Positions 1-10,726 of a DNA stretch of 64,000 nt are shown here, piece after piece. This DNA is from Gigaspora rosea (Eukaryota; Glomeromycota; Glomeromycetes; Diversisporales; Gigasporaceae). The stretch's first letter is position 1. The number at the start of each line of letters is the position of its first letter. The notes under the pieces are model-generated. The model was not told the DNA's origin, searched no databases, and saw only the letters and a program-made list of their open reading frames with translations. Both the position numbers and the translations under genes were made by a program. The stretch covers positions 1 through 64,000 of the forward strand of contig QKWP01000348.1 in NCBI GenBank assembly GCA_003550325.1. The letters are read 5' to 3'.

Positions 1-395
1 ATTCACAAAATTTTACTAATTATTTCTAACTTAATGCACTAAGTAAACTTGTTCAGTATCTAAAAATACATTAAATCGGCAGGTTTGTTTTTATTTTACT
101 TAAAATTGGAGTTAAAATGTTAAAATTTGACTTTTTTGATCAAAAATCCAAAATTGTGCATCAAATCTCTAAATTTCAAGTAAAATAAAAACAAATAGGC
201 TGTTTTAATACATTTTTAGGTGCTAAGCAAGTTTACTTAGTGCATTTTGTTAGAATTAATTAATAAAAATTTGCGAATTATAAGATTTTTTAGAATTTTA
301 TTAATAAAATTCAATAAAATCTTATGATTCATAAAATTTTACTAATTTATTCTAAAAAAAATGCACTAAGTAAACTTGTTCAGCATGAAAAAATA
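1..395. repeat. Palindromic repeat module, cut by the window start
   Basis: Two adjacent inverted repeats, centred near 140 and near 300, are bounded by the motif gcactaagtaaacttgttca (36-55 and again at 363-383). The same motif and layout recur in diverged form at 18.88-19.99 kb, where the modules form a tandem array. The left part lies outside the window. No coding sequence is present; the short plus-strand ORF from 324 is a product of the repeat. Confidence 0.7.
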
Positions 396-882
396 CATGT
401 AAATATATTCAGACTCAGACCAGTCTGCAGACTTCGGACCAGACACAGACCAGACTCAGACTTGACTATAAAGTCTGAATATAAAAGTCTAAGTCCGGTC
501 CGAAAATCAGACCAGTCTCAGACGGGTTTGTATTATTTCACTAACAATCACTTCACCGACATAACATTCTACTGACATATACTCACTAACAAGTTCATTT
601 TACTAACAGTTTGTTTCACTGAAGTTCATTACACAAACAAGTTTTTTTTCGAAAAGCACCCTAACTTTAGCCCTAATTCTACCTAATTCTACCCTAACCC
701 TAACGACAATGACCAGAATTACTTTGTCGGTAAAATGAGCTTCTGTAAAATAAGCTGTCGATAAAATAAACGTGTCAGTGAATAATTGTCAGTGAAATGA
801 TTGTTGATTAATTGATTGCCACCCTCTCAGACTTGACTAAAGTCTAGTTCGAGTTCAGTCTGTAGGAGCACTACTTATAACA
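396..882. repeat. Short-motif tracts (cagaccagtct type) flanking an inverted-repeat insert
   Basis: Runs of a degenerate cagaccagtctcagac-like motif occur at about 405-530 and again at 822-882, the second ending in gtctgtaggagcac. They look like the subterminal repeats of a hAT-like non-autonomous element, with the 1-395 palindrome as its core and the stretch at 532-812 as an insertion. The left terminus would lie before the window, so the element cannot be closed here. Confidence 0.45.
532..812. repeat. Imperfect inverted-repeat insert
   Basis: The arms ttcactaacaatcacttcac (left) and gtgaaatgattgttgatt (right) are inverted copies, with further gtcagtgaaataa-like repeats inside. It separates the two short-motif tracts and is probably a small non-autonomous element. 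It contains a short run of ccctaaccctaac (near 690-710). That run is isolated and is not a telomere. Confidence 0.45.
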
Positions 883-1439
883 GACTCAAACAACTGAAAG
901 TTTGAAATACAAAAGATTAAGTTTGGTTTAATAATCAAACCCAAATATAAATTTAACACAAGTCTGTTCAGTTGGGTTATAGGAGTACTAGTTTCAACTT
1001 ACTATTCAATAGTAATTATTTATCATACAATAGCTTTTTTTAAGTTCTGTTTTGGGGTTAAACCTATTTTTATTCAAGTACAGATTGAGAAGACTGCTTA
1101 TAGGTACTCTGATATTTGTTACAAACAAGAAAGGATATATATAGAGGTTATATTAAAATTTTAGTTAAAAAGTTTACTTTTTTACAAAAATGTTATTTTT
1201 GAAAAGTGGATATTATCAAGGCGTTATATTTAAAAAAAATTAAAAATTTTCAATATTATATTATTAAAAAAGGATAAAATTAATAAATTTTAAATAGATT
1301 ATATTTAAAATTTGAATAATCAAATAAAAAAAACAAAAAAAAAACATAAGAAAAATTTTTTAAAAAAGTATTTTTTTTTAAAAAAATACTTTTTTAAAAA
1401 CAATTTGGGTTTATAATTTATCACCTGCAATATATTGCA

Positions 1440-1625
1440 CCCTTCTATAAATTAAAAATTTTGTCTATGAAACCATTTTTGGAGTTCTAATAAATATACT
1501 CTGCGTGAAATTTTGGCATAAACTATACCACTGCTCCACCCCAGGTCTTAACCCTAACCCTAATATTAATTAAATTTTATTTTTTGCTTTGATAAAAATT
1601 TCTTTAATTGTTTGTTATACAAAAT
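1440..1625 (+). repeat. Dispersed repeat R1, copy 1
   Basis: R1 is my name for a repeat of about 180-260 bp seen seven times in this window. Hallmarks in order are attttgtctataaaaccac, then ctctaataaa..attc, then ttaaccctaactctaatatt, then a T-rich stretch and ttgttatac. This copy carries all of them. A complete minus-strand copy at 44515-44775 shows terminal inverted repeats, so R1 is probably a MITE. Confidence 0.65.
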
Positions 1626-1730
1626 TGATGATCCAATGATCTTTATCCCTTAGTTTGTACTACTTTGCAGGCAAATTTGCCTGTAAAATTACTATAAATA
1701 TACCTTTGATCTATTTTTTTAATCATTTAA

Positions 1731-2107
1731 TTGATAATCCGTTTCCGAATGAGGGAACCATATAAACCATATATAGTAAATTGTGATGCACATGACTATG
1801 AGATTTACTATAGTCAAAAATACCATTTCACGTAAACAATAGTAGGTTTACATTAGTCGGCAAATTATTTTATACCAATATCTCTGCAACTACTAAACAG
1901 ATTTTAATGATATTACTATATTAAAATCAGAAAATAATGCTCTACAAGATTACTTAGAAATTGAAGATATATTTACATAGTAGAAAAATGACTTCACTTT
2001 GTCGTGAAGTGGCATTTGTGGCTTAGCAATTTTATATAGTAAATCATATAGATCTGCGCGTCGCAATTTACTATGTATGGCTCCCTCATTTGGAAACGGA
2101 TTATCAA
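1731..2107. mobile_element. TTAA-flanked MITE (piggyBac-like target), copy 1
   Basis: The ends ttgataatccgtttccgaat and its inverted counterpart are each flanked by TTAA (1727-1730 and 2108-2111). TTAA duplication is the hallmark of piggyBac-type insertion. Related copies at 15456-15984 and 30929-31387 share the terminal ttga/ggtraty bases. No transposase is encoded. It sits inside the element at 1138-2939. Confidence 0.7.
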
Positions 2108-2944
2108 TTAAAATATATAAATAAAATTTGGTACTATAATATTTAATAACAAGAATTATATTTTTGAATTATTTAAATTTATATTATAAGACAAAAAGTT
2201 TATATTGCTTATAAGCTGAAAATATTAAATTTTAAAAAAATTTTTTGACCAAAAAAATATTTTACAATATCTTGGCGAATTCTTTAAATATTGGTTTTAA
2301 AAATATAGTTTCTAATGCAATATTGTAGTTTATATAAAGGATGACAACTTTCATTATTTGACTTTATATGATTTACTTGTAAAAATTAAGACTTGTATTA
2401 GAAGTGAAAAGTTTTTTATAGACGGGAACATATAAAATTTGAGAAAACCTAAAGAAAACTTCTATAGTAAAAGCTCCAAAACAAAAACTTTAAACTTTTA
2501 TTACACCAAAGTCTTTTAATAATTTTAAAAAAATTTTATAATAAAGTTGATAAAACAGAAATAATATTATAATTTTTACTTAGAAAGTATATAGCTAAAA
2601 TTAATATTTAAGGTTTTATTTAAATAATTTAAAATTTTAAAATTTTTGCAGGCAAATATGCCTGGATAGTTATAATAGGGTGCAATATATTGTACTATGC
2701 AATAAATTATAAATTTCAAACAATTTATAAAAAACGTATTTTTTTGAAAAAAATTTTTAAATATTTTTTTTGAAAAAAATTTTTTAATAAAGTAATTTTT
2801 TTGTATTTGACAATTGGCTAAAATTTATTAAATATTAAAGCTTATATATAAAATATAGTTAATGAGCCATAATAAAAGTGAATAAAAACTTTAAAAAGTT
2901 TATATTAAAGCTAATATAACCTCTATATGTATTATTTAGAGTCC

Positions 2945-4186
2945 TGATGATAGTACAACTAGCTACTTAAACTTTTGGTATCATTCTATATTAGATGCTA
3001 TGCTTACAATCCAACTATGGAATTGCCTATTTAAATACTCTGGTTCTTGTTTCTCTTGCCAATCCTTTTTTGTATCACTAGTAATCTCTTTAATATATAA
3101 ATTATTCAAAGATTTATACTGGATACTTTAGCCAATTCTTAGAACTTCTTTATTTAGAACCCAAAAGTACTTACTATCTGGTTTTTTTAAATAAGAAATT
3201 TGGTATAGTAGTACCTGTTCTACACAGATACTTTAGTAGGCTGAGGCTAATACTTGCAAAACAAGATTATTTGTTCTCTTATTAATATCTATTTCTGCTT
3301 TTGTAAAATTTACTTTGACTCTGGCACCTACTGCCATCTTTCTACCAGTTCTTCTCTAATATATTTTTATCTTTTAAACCAGTTAGTCTAAAAGGGTTAA
3401 TCTATTTAGCATTAGGTACTATTATAGAATTTCTTTCCTTGGTATCTACTTCTGAAATATAGGTTCTTTTTTTTTAGTATAATTTTAGTAACCAGTAGGG
3501 TTCCGCAATTTGATTTGATCTTCAAATATTTGAATCAAATATTTGATCAAATTCAAATTCAAATTTGACTATATTTGATTTCACCAAATTCAAATATAGT
3601 CAAATTTGATTTAATTTGACAAATATTTAATTTTATTTGAGGAACCCTAGTAACCAGGTTGGTGGACCCTCACTTCTGAAGGTCTTTGTTGTCTGGTTTT
3701 CTAGTTCTGGTTTTTAATGCTTCAGTTTTTAGTAGCACTATCAAAGATCCTTGCTAACTTTTTACTTAGAATTTGCCAAACAGGTTTTTGTTTTTTTAGT
3801 TTCTTGGATTTGAATGTATAATAGTGTTATAGAATAAAGTTCTAATTTTATTACTAATAAGAATCTATAAATTTTTATAATCAAAATGAGCTATAGTTTA
3901 TTAAAAACAGATTAGTAATTAATTAGATAATAATAAATTAATATTTGTATAACATATAGTTTTTATTTTTTTTTTGATTTCAAAGTGCCTGTTTTGGGGT
4001 ATATACTTTATTCAGTTTATGCATCTGGATTCTACATAGATAAGAGTACAACTAGCCATATGTACACTTTTGGTGTCTAATTTAAGTGGTCCACCTGAAG
4101 GTTCTACACTAGATGCCATACCTGCAACCCAACTACAGGAATTGCCTATTTAAACCCTCTGATATTCAGTTTCCCACCTAGACTTT
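2945..4186. repeat. Degenerate repeat region with a duplicated segment
   Basis: A segment at about 2950-3050 (agtacaactagc ... ggaattgcctatttaaa) recurs at about 4045-4165 in direct orientation with many differences. The intervening minus strand has short coding-like runs broken by stops and frameshifts, but I recognise no domain. A compact hAT-like MITE (3496-3649) has inserted here, and the LINE starts just beyond the second copy. Confidence 0.4.
3496..3649. mobile_element. hAT-like MITE, 154 bp, 8-bp TSD
   Basis: The element starts tagggttcc and ends ggaacccta, and is flanked on both sides by gtaaccag (3488-3495 and 3650-3657). An 8-bp duplication with a TAGGG end fits the hAT superfamily. 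The inside is built almost entirely from overlapping tttgattcaaat-type motifs that can fold on themselves. Confidence 0.85.
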
Positions 4187-4811
4187 CAATATATAGTTTT
4201 TATTTTTTATTTTTTTTTAATTTTAATGGTGAGACCTTGCTCTTGTCTTTATTAAATTTAATGGAAGCTTTTTACAGTTGGAAAAAATTTCATTGTTTAA
4301 ATCTAATGCTAAGAAAAAGAACTCAGACATATAGCTAGATAAACAAAAGTAAACCTAGTACTTATCTGTGGCCTAAACCAACTAGAGTGGCCAAGGCTCA
4401 CCTATATTTGATTATTAGTTAATATACTTGAAGGGTGTGTAAGATATTTAATCCAGTGGGGGTACCAGTAATCTATTTTTTGAATTGATTTATTTATAAT
4501 AGAATTGTTATTATTGGTTTCGATTGTAGGTATAATAGATATAGAAGATTCAGAGTCTGTAGGCTGATTTTGTGAAATTGTTTGTTGATAGTATGATCTT
4601 GAGGTACAGTATGGGATCCAGATTTTTGTATAAATTTGTTGGTTGAGATAAAGTAAAAATTGAATTGTAAGGGATCTAGCAGACTTTGAAGATGGGGCAG
4701 TTTCTTGTAATATGTTAATTAGTTCTAATAGAATAAGATCTAATAGAGTTGAATATAATGAAAGCTTGTATGAAAAATGATAAATTTGAAGACTATCAAG
4801 TTTTAAAATTT

Positions 4812-4946
4812 TGGAGTGAAGATTTTTGGCCTGAGTTGAAGAAATATCTAGTTTGTCAGAACTAAGTATTTGGTTTAANTGGAGTGAAGATTTTTGGCCT
4901 GAGTTGAAGAAATATCTAGTTTGTCAGAACTAAGTATTTGGTTTAA
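4812..4946. other. 67-bp exact repeat either side of a single N: likely assembly join
   Basis: Bases 4812-4878 and 4880-4946 are identical and separated only by an N at 4879. This is the pattern left when two overlapping contig ends are joined without removing the overlap. The true LINE sequence probably contains the segment once. Confidence 0.8.
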
Positions 4947-4978
4947 AGACTTGTTTATAAGATCTAGTAATAGATTGG

Positions 4979-5879
4979 TATCTGGGCAAGTAACCCAATG
5001 CAAGGCATAACTTGCCTGTTGGCATATATGACAGATGTTAGGGTATGAAGGATATCTTTTATGAAGAATATGTGGAGAAGGAGGCTCATCAAGTAATAGT
5101 TTAACTCTAAAAGATTTTAGAGTAGAGAATTGGAAACTATGTGAAAAGTTGCTAATTTTTTGGTTATTATTGATATATAACTATGAAGCATTCCAATTAA
5201 TAAGTTGTGAAATTTGATTCCATTGCTAGAAGCAGTTTTGTAATGTCCACAATGCAATTATATGTGCTCTGCTAATTGTTCTAATGCTGCGACGAATAGG
5301 AAGTTCCATTGGATAATTATCTGAAGTAGGTGTATATTGGGGATTATATATATTGTTTGGGTTAAAAATAAGATAGGGTGCTATATGATGGTTGTGTGCT
5401 AGTTAATCAGCTTTATTATTAAAATAGTCATCTTCATGTGCATTTACTTGATGCAAGGTAATATTAAGGTTGTAGGACTTAGTTAAATTAAGTAATGTAT
5501 TCCATATTGAACAATAGGGTATGTTTAAAAAGTTTGGAAGTGGTATAGTATTGATTAAGCTTTGAAATTTAGAGATAACTGATTGTGAATCAGTATAGAT
5601 TTGAATAGTACAGTTTCTAGAAGCTGTACTTATTGCAGCTAAAATTGCAAGTAGTTCTGTTTTAAGAGAGCATGGCCAAAATTCGGTTTGTGCTTGAAAG
5701 GAATGTATAATATTTTGGTTAGCTATTTGTATCCAACCAATTCCCATAGAACATTGGGGATTGCCTAGATTAATAACAGACCCATCTGTATAAAAGATGA
5801 GTTCTGAAAAACTATTATTGTAATGTGTAAATGACTGAAGAGTATCATAAGCTTGGCTTGGCTCAAATATATGAGACAA
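4979..5879 (-). pseudogene. LINE ORF2, RNase H domain and C-terminal zinc motif (broken)
   Basis: The open segment 5403-5879 encodes an RNase H-like fold. FYTDGSV supplies the first Asp, LKTELLAI the Glu, IYTDSQSV the second Asp and a late HQVNAHEDD..NNKAD the active-site His/Asp region, so all four acidic positions look present. A stop follows NNKAD. The frame then continues, with damage, to a C-x2-C...H-x3-C motif (near 4985-5038) of the kind found at LINE C-termini. The domain acts in removing the RNA strand during reverse transcription. It is the 3' part of the same broken ORF2 as the next entries. Confidence 0.85.
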
Positions 5880-6355
5880 TTGTATAGTAGAAATATTAAG
5901 GTTTGGTGGTAGTGGGATATGAATTGGATTTCTAAGTGCAATTGAATATATAAGATCTAAAAAATTAGCGTTTAAGTTAATTGTTTTGTCAGAATTCAGT
6001 TTGCCAAAAAATATTGTAGCATGACTAGTAGGTATTAGGATAGTGCATTTGTTTTAGATTGTTTTGGTATTAAGAGAACAATTACTGCATGGTGATATAG
6101 TAATTGGTGGAGTGGGATATAAGTTTGTAAATTGTATTTGAATAGAGCATTGCCAGTGAGTTATTAGTGTAAAGTCTGATGCAGTTGGTTGGCAGTGGGC
6201 TTTGCCTATAATAATTTGATCATCTAATAATGTAATAAGCCAAGGCTTGGCATGTTTTGAAAAATGACCAGTAGTATAGCTATAATAGTTTGTAGAAGGT
6301 AAATTTATGTGTAGATAAATAGTACGTTCATAGGAGTGGCTAGTGACTTTATCTT

Positions 6356-8858
6356 CTAAAAAGGTAAACCATTGGGGGTTCTACCTTTAGGGATTTTGTG
6401 TAGTCTGGGTGAAATATGTTTCCAATCTAGTAAGCATAAATTGTCATATGTTGTGAGTTGATCAAGAAAAAGTATATGGTGATGTCGAATTTGTTTTTTA
6501 AAAGTTGTATATTTAGGATGTGTAGCAAGAATAGATTCTAAAGAAATTGAACCTTCTTTGATTGTAAAGGGAATGTTAGAGTAAGTATTAGGGCTAATAG
6601 ACCAGTTAAGATGTTTGAAGAGCTGAATAATTTTAAAGGTTGTAGTTAATTTATTAGGGCCATCAATTGTAGGATTAGGGTGTAAGAAGATACTGATAGG
6701 TGACCAGAGGTTATTTTGAAGTTGTTGGACCCTAATAAGAGTAGTAGTGCTTAATAGACTATTGTTGTTTAATCTTTTAATAAAGTTGGATAGGTGGTGT
6801 TGAAGTTGTATATCCCAGATATTTTTAATATTGTAAATTTGAGGATGAAGTAAAGTACTAGTAGGGATTGTACAGTTAAGTTTGGCTTTATGCTTGATTA
6901 ATCCTATATGCTGTGTTAAGATTTTGTTACATATTGACTGGCTCAATACTATATTTTGTATCCGGTATTCTATTGTAGGAATAATAATGATATTGATAAT
7001 ATAGCGTGCTTGAGTATCTGTAATTTGTTTTGTACGTGCAATTTGTATAAGCTGGCTTGATTCAGCAATAATAAGTTTGGTCTGTTGAAATTGTTTGTTG
7101 TCTAAAGTGAACCAGCACCCAAGAAACTTAAAAGGCTGATTTGGTTGTTGAAGAGGAAGAGGATGGTTGTTGTATATAATTGGAATGTAGTTTTGTTGTT
7201 TAATATTGGTTGAGAGTATTGATTTAGTTGGGTTAACTTGAATGTTTGCCATAGAATAGAAGGATTCTGCAATAGTAAGAATCTTGGAGAGCTCAGTTTG
7301 GGATGATGCTATCCATAAAGTATCATCCATATATGCTAGAACTGAACATTTGGTTTGTAAATTGTCAGTTGTAAGGTTTTTGAGGTTAGTAAGCCAGGAA
7401 GTTTCAATTGTATAGCCAGGTGAATTTGAGTATATGTATGAAATAAGAGGATCATAGTAAATCCGCCAAAGAAGAGGTGTTATTGTTTCTCCTTGATCAA
7501 TACCATTTTGGACTTGATAGGATTGTGTAAGTCCCAAGTTAGTAATAACTTTGTTTTGTTGATCAGTTAAAATATTTAAAAGGGTATTAACAATATTAGT
7601 AGGCAAAAGTAAACGTGTAAGGGCATGTTCTAGAAGAGTAGGGTTGACAGAGTCATAAGCTTTGCTCATATCTTGTGATAGAAGCAATATTTCTTTGTGA
7701 TTGCAGTTGGCATTTTCTATAAGATTATTAAGGATATGAATAGGAATAGAAGTACTATTCCCAGGAAGAGCAATATAGTTATATAGTGAAAGAATAGGAT
7801 ATTGTGAAAAACTTGATTTAGTCTGTTAGTAATAATTTTGGTATAGATTTTTCTGGTGTGTTCAATAAGGCTTATTGGGCGTGTAAGATTAAGATTACCA
7901 TCAAACTTATAGTTTTTTGGAATAGGAAAGATTCTTCCCTTTTTCTATTATTTGGGATTGAGTTTTGTGTGAGACACCGGTTAAAAAATGATGTAAGGAT
8001 AGTAATACCAGTTGAGTTAAAATGTTTGATCATTTCATAGATAATACCTACAGGACCACAGGCTTTACTATTAGGGAGTTGGAAAATTGTTTGGGTGACT
8101 TCTTCTTCTGTTATAGAAAGAGCTAGTGATATATACCATTCAGACTTAATATGTGAAGGTGGATGATATTGTTGATTTCAAAAGTTATCAAATAAATTCT
8201 GATTAATAGGTCTGTATGCAGTCCAATTATTAAAATGTGATTGGATATGTTGTTTAATTAGAGTAGGATTAGTAATAAGTTGATTTTGGAGTTTAATATT
8301 TGTAAAATAAACAGAAGGTTGATAGCGATCAAGTTTACTGTTTATAGCTTGTGTAGGTTTAGTAACAAGAGATTTGCATCTTTTTTCAGAGGCTTGATTA
8401 ATTTGTTGACAAAGAAGAAGAGAGAATTCCAAGTGGTATGCATGATATATAAGTTTCCAAATACTTTGTGCTTGTACTAGCCATGTTTGAATTTGATTAG
8501 AGTCAAGAGATGTAAGAGGATTAAGATTGCACTTTGCTTTTGAGTTTATAAATAAGATATGTGAATTGATGTGAGATAGGTAAAAAGTAGAGTTGCTTTT
8601 TAGAAGTTTTATTAGGTGTTCTAGCTTTTTAAGACCAATATGAAGTGCAGTACAGTGTGGTGTATATTTATGATTGTAGCTTCGTTTATGAGTTATTTTA
8701 TTAGGTATCTTTTGAATTGCAGCTTGTATGGTGCATTGTTGTATTTTGTGCCATGTTGTATCAATGCTTTTCTGTATATCAGTTAAAAGTGGAACACGAT
8801 TTTTGATAAATAGTTGGGACAATAGATCAGAATATTCTGTCCATTGATCTGAGTTCAT
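6356..8858 (-). pseudogene. LINE ORF2, reverse transcriptase domain (frameshifted)
   Basis: Two open segments (8178-8858 and 6356-7687) and the shifted stretch between them make one RT. In order I see PNSKACGPVGI (the K-A-x-GP-x-GI motif), a RPISLIEHTRKIYTKII-like block in the shifted part, QDMSKAYDSV with the first catalytic Asp, GIDQGETITPLLW, and AYMDDTLW, the x-DD catalytic pair (near 7309-7340). Later parts of the ORF (to 6356) correspond to the thumb and connector. Catalytic residues survive, but at least one frameshift between 7687 and 8178 and a stop before 8178 inactivate it. Confidence 0.9.
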
Positions 8859-8889
8859 TATTTTGTAATTAAAAATTCTGTGACTAATA

Positions 8890-9631
8890 CTAGTATGAAG
8901 GCATGGAGGTTTGCTATAGGCTTTAGAAAATGTCCAAATTGTAAAAAGAATAAGATGATCACTAAGTGTACTAGTTTGGCTATCATTAATATTATAAGAA
9001 AGAAGAAATTGTAAATTAAATGAATCAGTTCAAATATAGTCTATTCTGCTATGATTAATTTTGTTTAACCAGGTAAAGTGTGTATTGTTGTAATAAGCTC
9101 CAATATCAAATATATTTGAGCGATGTAGGAAATTAATAAGTTTATATTTTGACGCTGAGCTAGTTGTATTATCGTGCATGTTAAAATCTCCCAAGATTAT
9201 AGGGTGTAAATTAGATTGTTGAGCCTGTAAGATCCAGTTAATAACCTGGTTTTGAGTTTGATTTCTTTTGTGTGGATCAGTATATGAAAGGTAAACTGAT
9301 ATAATACGGAGCTTTATATCATTCTTGAAAAACAAGTCCAAAGCATGAGGTTTAAGATTATTGCGAATTATAATTGCAGCACCTTCTACTGAGCTCTCAG
9401 AATTTGCCCAGTAGTAGGTAAATAAGTTATTGTTGCAAAAAAAAGGGTTGTTTTTGATGAAATTTTAGTTTCAGTAATGCATGCAATTGAAATGTTATGG
9501 TTCATACAGTAATCTTGGCAGATTTGCCTTTTGGAAGGAATATTAAAACCCCTAACATTGTGTGTAACAATAGCTAGATGTAGATCTTGCAGAATGTCTT
9601 GGGTATTAGAACAAGAGCCTGTAGTTGGCAT
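8890..9631 (-). pseudogene. LINE ORF2, AP-type endonuclease domain (broken)
   Basis: Open segments 9386-9631 and 9030-9341 encode an exonuclease-endonuclease-phosphatase domain that would nick the target DNA. HNVRGF, then ACITETKI with the catalytic Glu, ISVYLSYTDP, GDFNMHD with the Asp/Asn pair, SRIDYI and a downstream SDHL with the terminal Asp-His are all visible in family order. A frameshift near 9345-9385 and an in-frame TGA right after SRIDYI break it. The following sequence stays in frame with the RT segment, so endonuclease and RT were one ORF. Confidence 0.85.
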
Positions 9632-9773
9632 TAATAAAGTGCTTTTGATTCAGTAGATAATAAAGATGATTTAATTAGTGACTGATAGTATTTAGAATAT
9701 TGGTTAGGAGTGAGTATAGTGTGGTTTGGAAGAGGTTTATCTTGGATATTGAGATATACATGTGCTTCGAGAG

Positions 9774-10621
9774 TTAAGTATTAATAGAGATTTTGAATAG
9801 TAGTAAAAATGAGTTTCTAAATAAGTGCTTTATAAAGGATTTAAGTGTTTGTAAAGGTGGCAATAATGGAAGATTATATTTTTTAAGAAATTTGTTATAA
9901 CAGAGTTCCTGTATAAAGGATTTGAGTATTTGTAAAGGTGGTAAGAGTGGAAGATTATATTTTTTAAGGAATTTATTGTAACAAGGTTCCTCAGAAAGAT
10001 AAAATAAATTAATATTTGAGAAAGTTGTATATAGTTGTAGGTTGGGTAGTGGTATTTGAAAATTGTTGTTGGATGATTTAAGCTCTATATTACAGAAGGT
10101 TAGTAGCTCCCCTAAAGGTGAGATTATAAAGTAACCTGGTAGTAAGTTTTCATATGGAAGGTAAATATGTGCTTCTGTAAAGAAATAGTCAATTTGAGGA
10201 TGTGGTTTGACAGAAATTTTAATATATTGGTCTGAATAAAACATGGGGTAATGTTCTAGTATATATTGCAAGAAAGTGTCGACAGTTTGTGGAGAAGGTA
10301 GGGCTTGTAGTCTATGATAGTAAAGAAATTTATTGTAACATGTTGTTGGGTTGTATATTTCAGAAGAGTTAAGATCAGAATAATTATAGTTTCTGTCATT
10401 TAAGAGTTTGTAGGAATTTTGATTTCTTCATCACTAAAATCTTTTACGAGTAGCGATTCATCATAAGTTTCTGATATTAGGTAGTTGTTAGGGTTGGTAT
10501 TAGTTGATGGTAAAGAGGTATTGAAGGAGTGTTGTACTTCAGAATGAGATGAAGATATGATATCTGAAGTATTATGATTGTCTTCTGTAGAAACGCTCGC
10601 CATTTTAAGCTCAGTTCTCAC
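9774..10621 (-). pseudogene. LINE 5' region, ORF1-like remnants
   Basis: Two short open segments precede the endonuclease. Segment 10400-10621 is Ser/Asn/Thr-rich and starts at an ATG 25 bases inside the element end. Segment 9774-10271 carries a near-exact internal duplication of about 26 residues (CYNKFLKKYNLPLLPPLQ). I recognise no gag zinc knuckle or RRM, so the ORF1 assignment rests on position only. The two may have been one ORF before damage. Confidence 0.5.
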
Positions 10622-10648
10622 AGCTGCGCAGGGTACTATAGCCTGCCA

Positions 10649-10715
10649 ATATATAGTTTTTATAGTTTTTATAGTTTTTATAATTTTATAGTTTTATAGT
10701 TTTTATAATTTGAAA
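10649..10715. repeat. tatagttttt microsatellite, interrupted by an element
   Basis: The 10-bp word tatagttttt repeats here and resumes at about 12245-12330 after the element at 10727-12234, which seems to have inserted into it. The LINE target site lies at its left edge. Confidence 0.6.
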
Positions 10716-10726
10716 AATTATAGATA

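Larger units (their letters stand above)
1138..2939. mobile_element. Long-inverted-repeat element carrying two insertions
   Basis: The ends are inverted copies: tatagaggttatatta on the left and taatataacctctata on the right. A second inverted pair lies inside, with cctgcaatatattgcaccc near 1425 facing gggtgcaatatattgtac near 2680. No ORF of note is present. The motif ggttatatttgaaaag also occurs in the element at 45.0-45.7 kb, suggesting a related family. It has been invaded by a dispersed repeat (1440-1625) and a TTAA element (1731-2107). Confidence 0.55.
4204..10646 (-). mobile_element. Full-length LINE retrotransposon with RNase H, inactivated
   Basis: Reading the minus strand, the order is a low-complexity ORF1-like region, an apurinic-type endonuclease, reverse transcriptase, RNase H, a Cys-His zinc motif and an A-rich tail (read as t-runs at 4204-4220). 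The whole 6.4-kb unit is flanked by the same 17 bases, caatatatagtttttat, at 4187-4203 and 10647-10663. That is the duplication expected from target-primed reverse transcription and shows the copy is full length. Every ORF is broken by stops or frameshifts, so it is dead. Endonuclease plus RNase H places it among clades such as I, Tad or LOA, but I cannot choose between them from sequence alone. Confidence 0.9.

Noticed and set aside
660..710. ccctaaccctaac words near the window start, suggesting a telomere
   Set aside because: Only two or three units occur, inside an inverted-repeat element. The same word is an internal part of the dispersed R1 repeat throughout the window.
7858..8480. Plus-strand ORFs of 60 and 66 residues
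   Set aside because: They lie antisense to the LINE reverse transcriptase and have no independent support.
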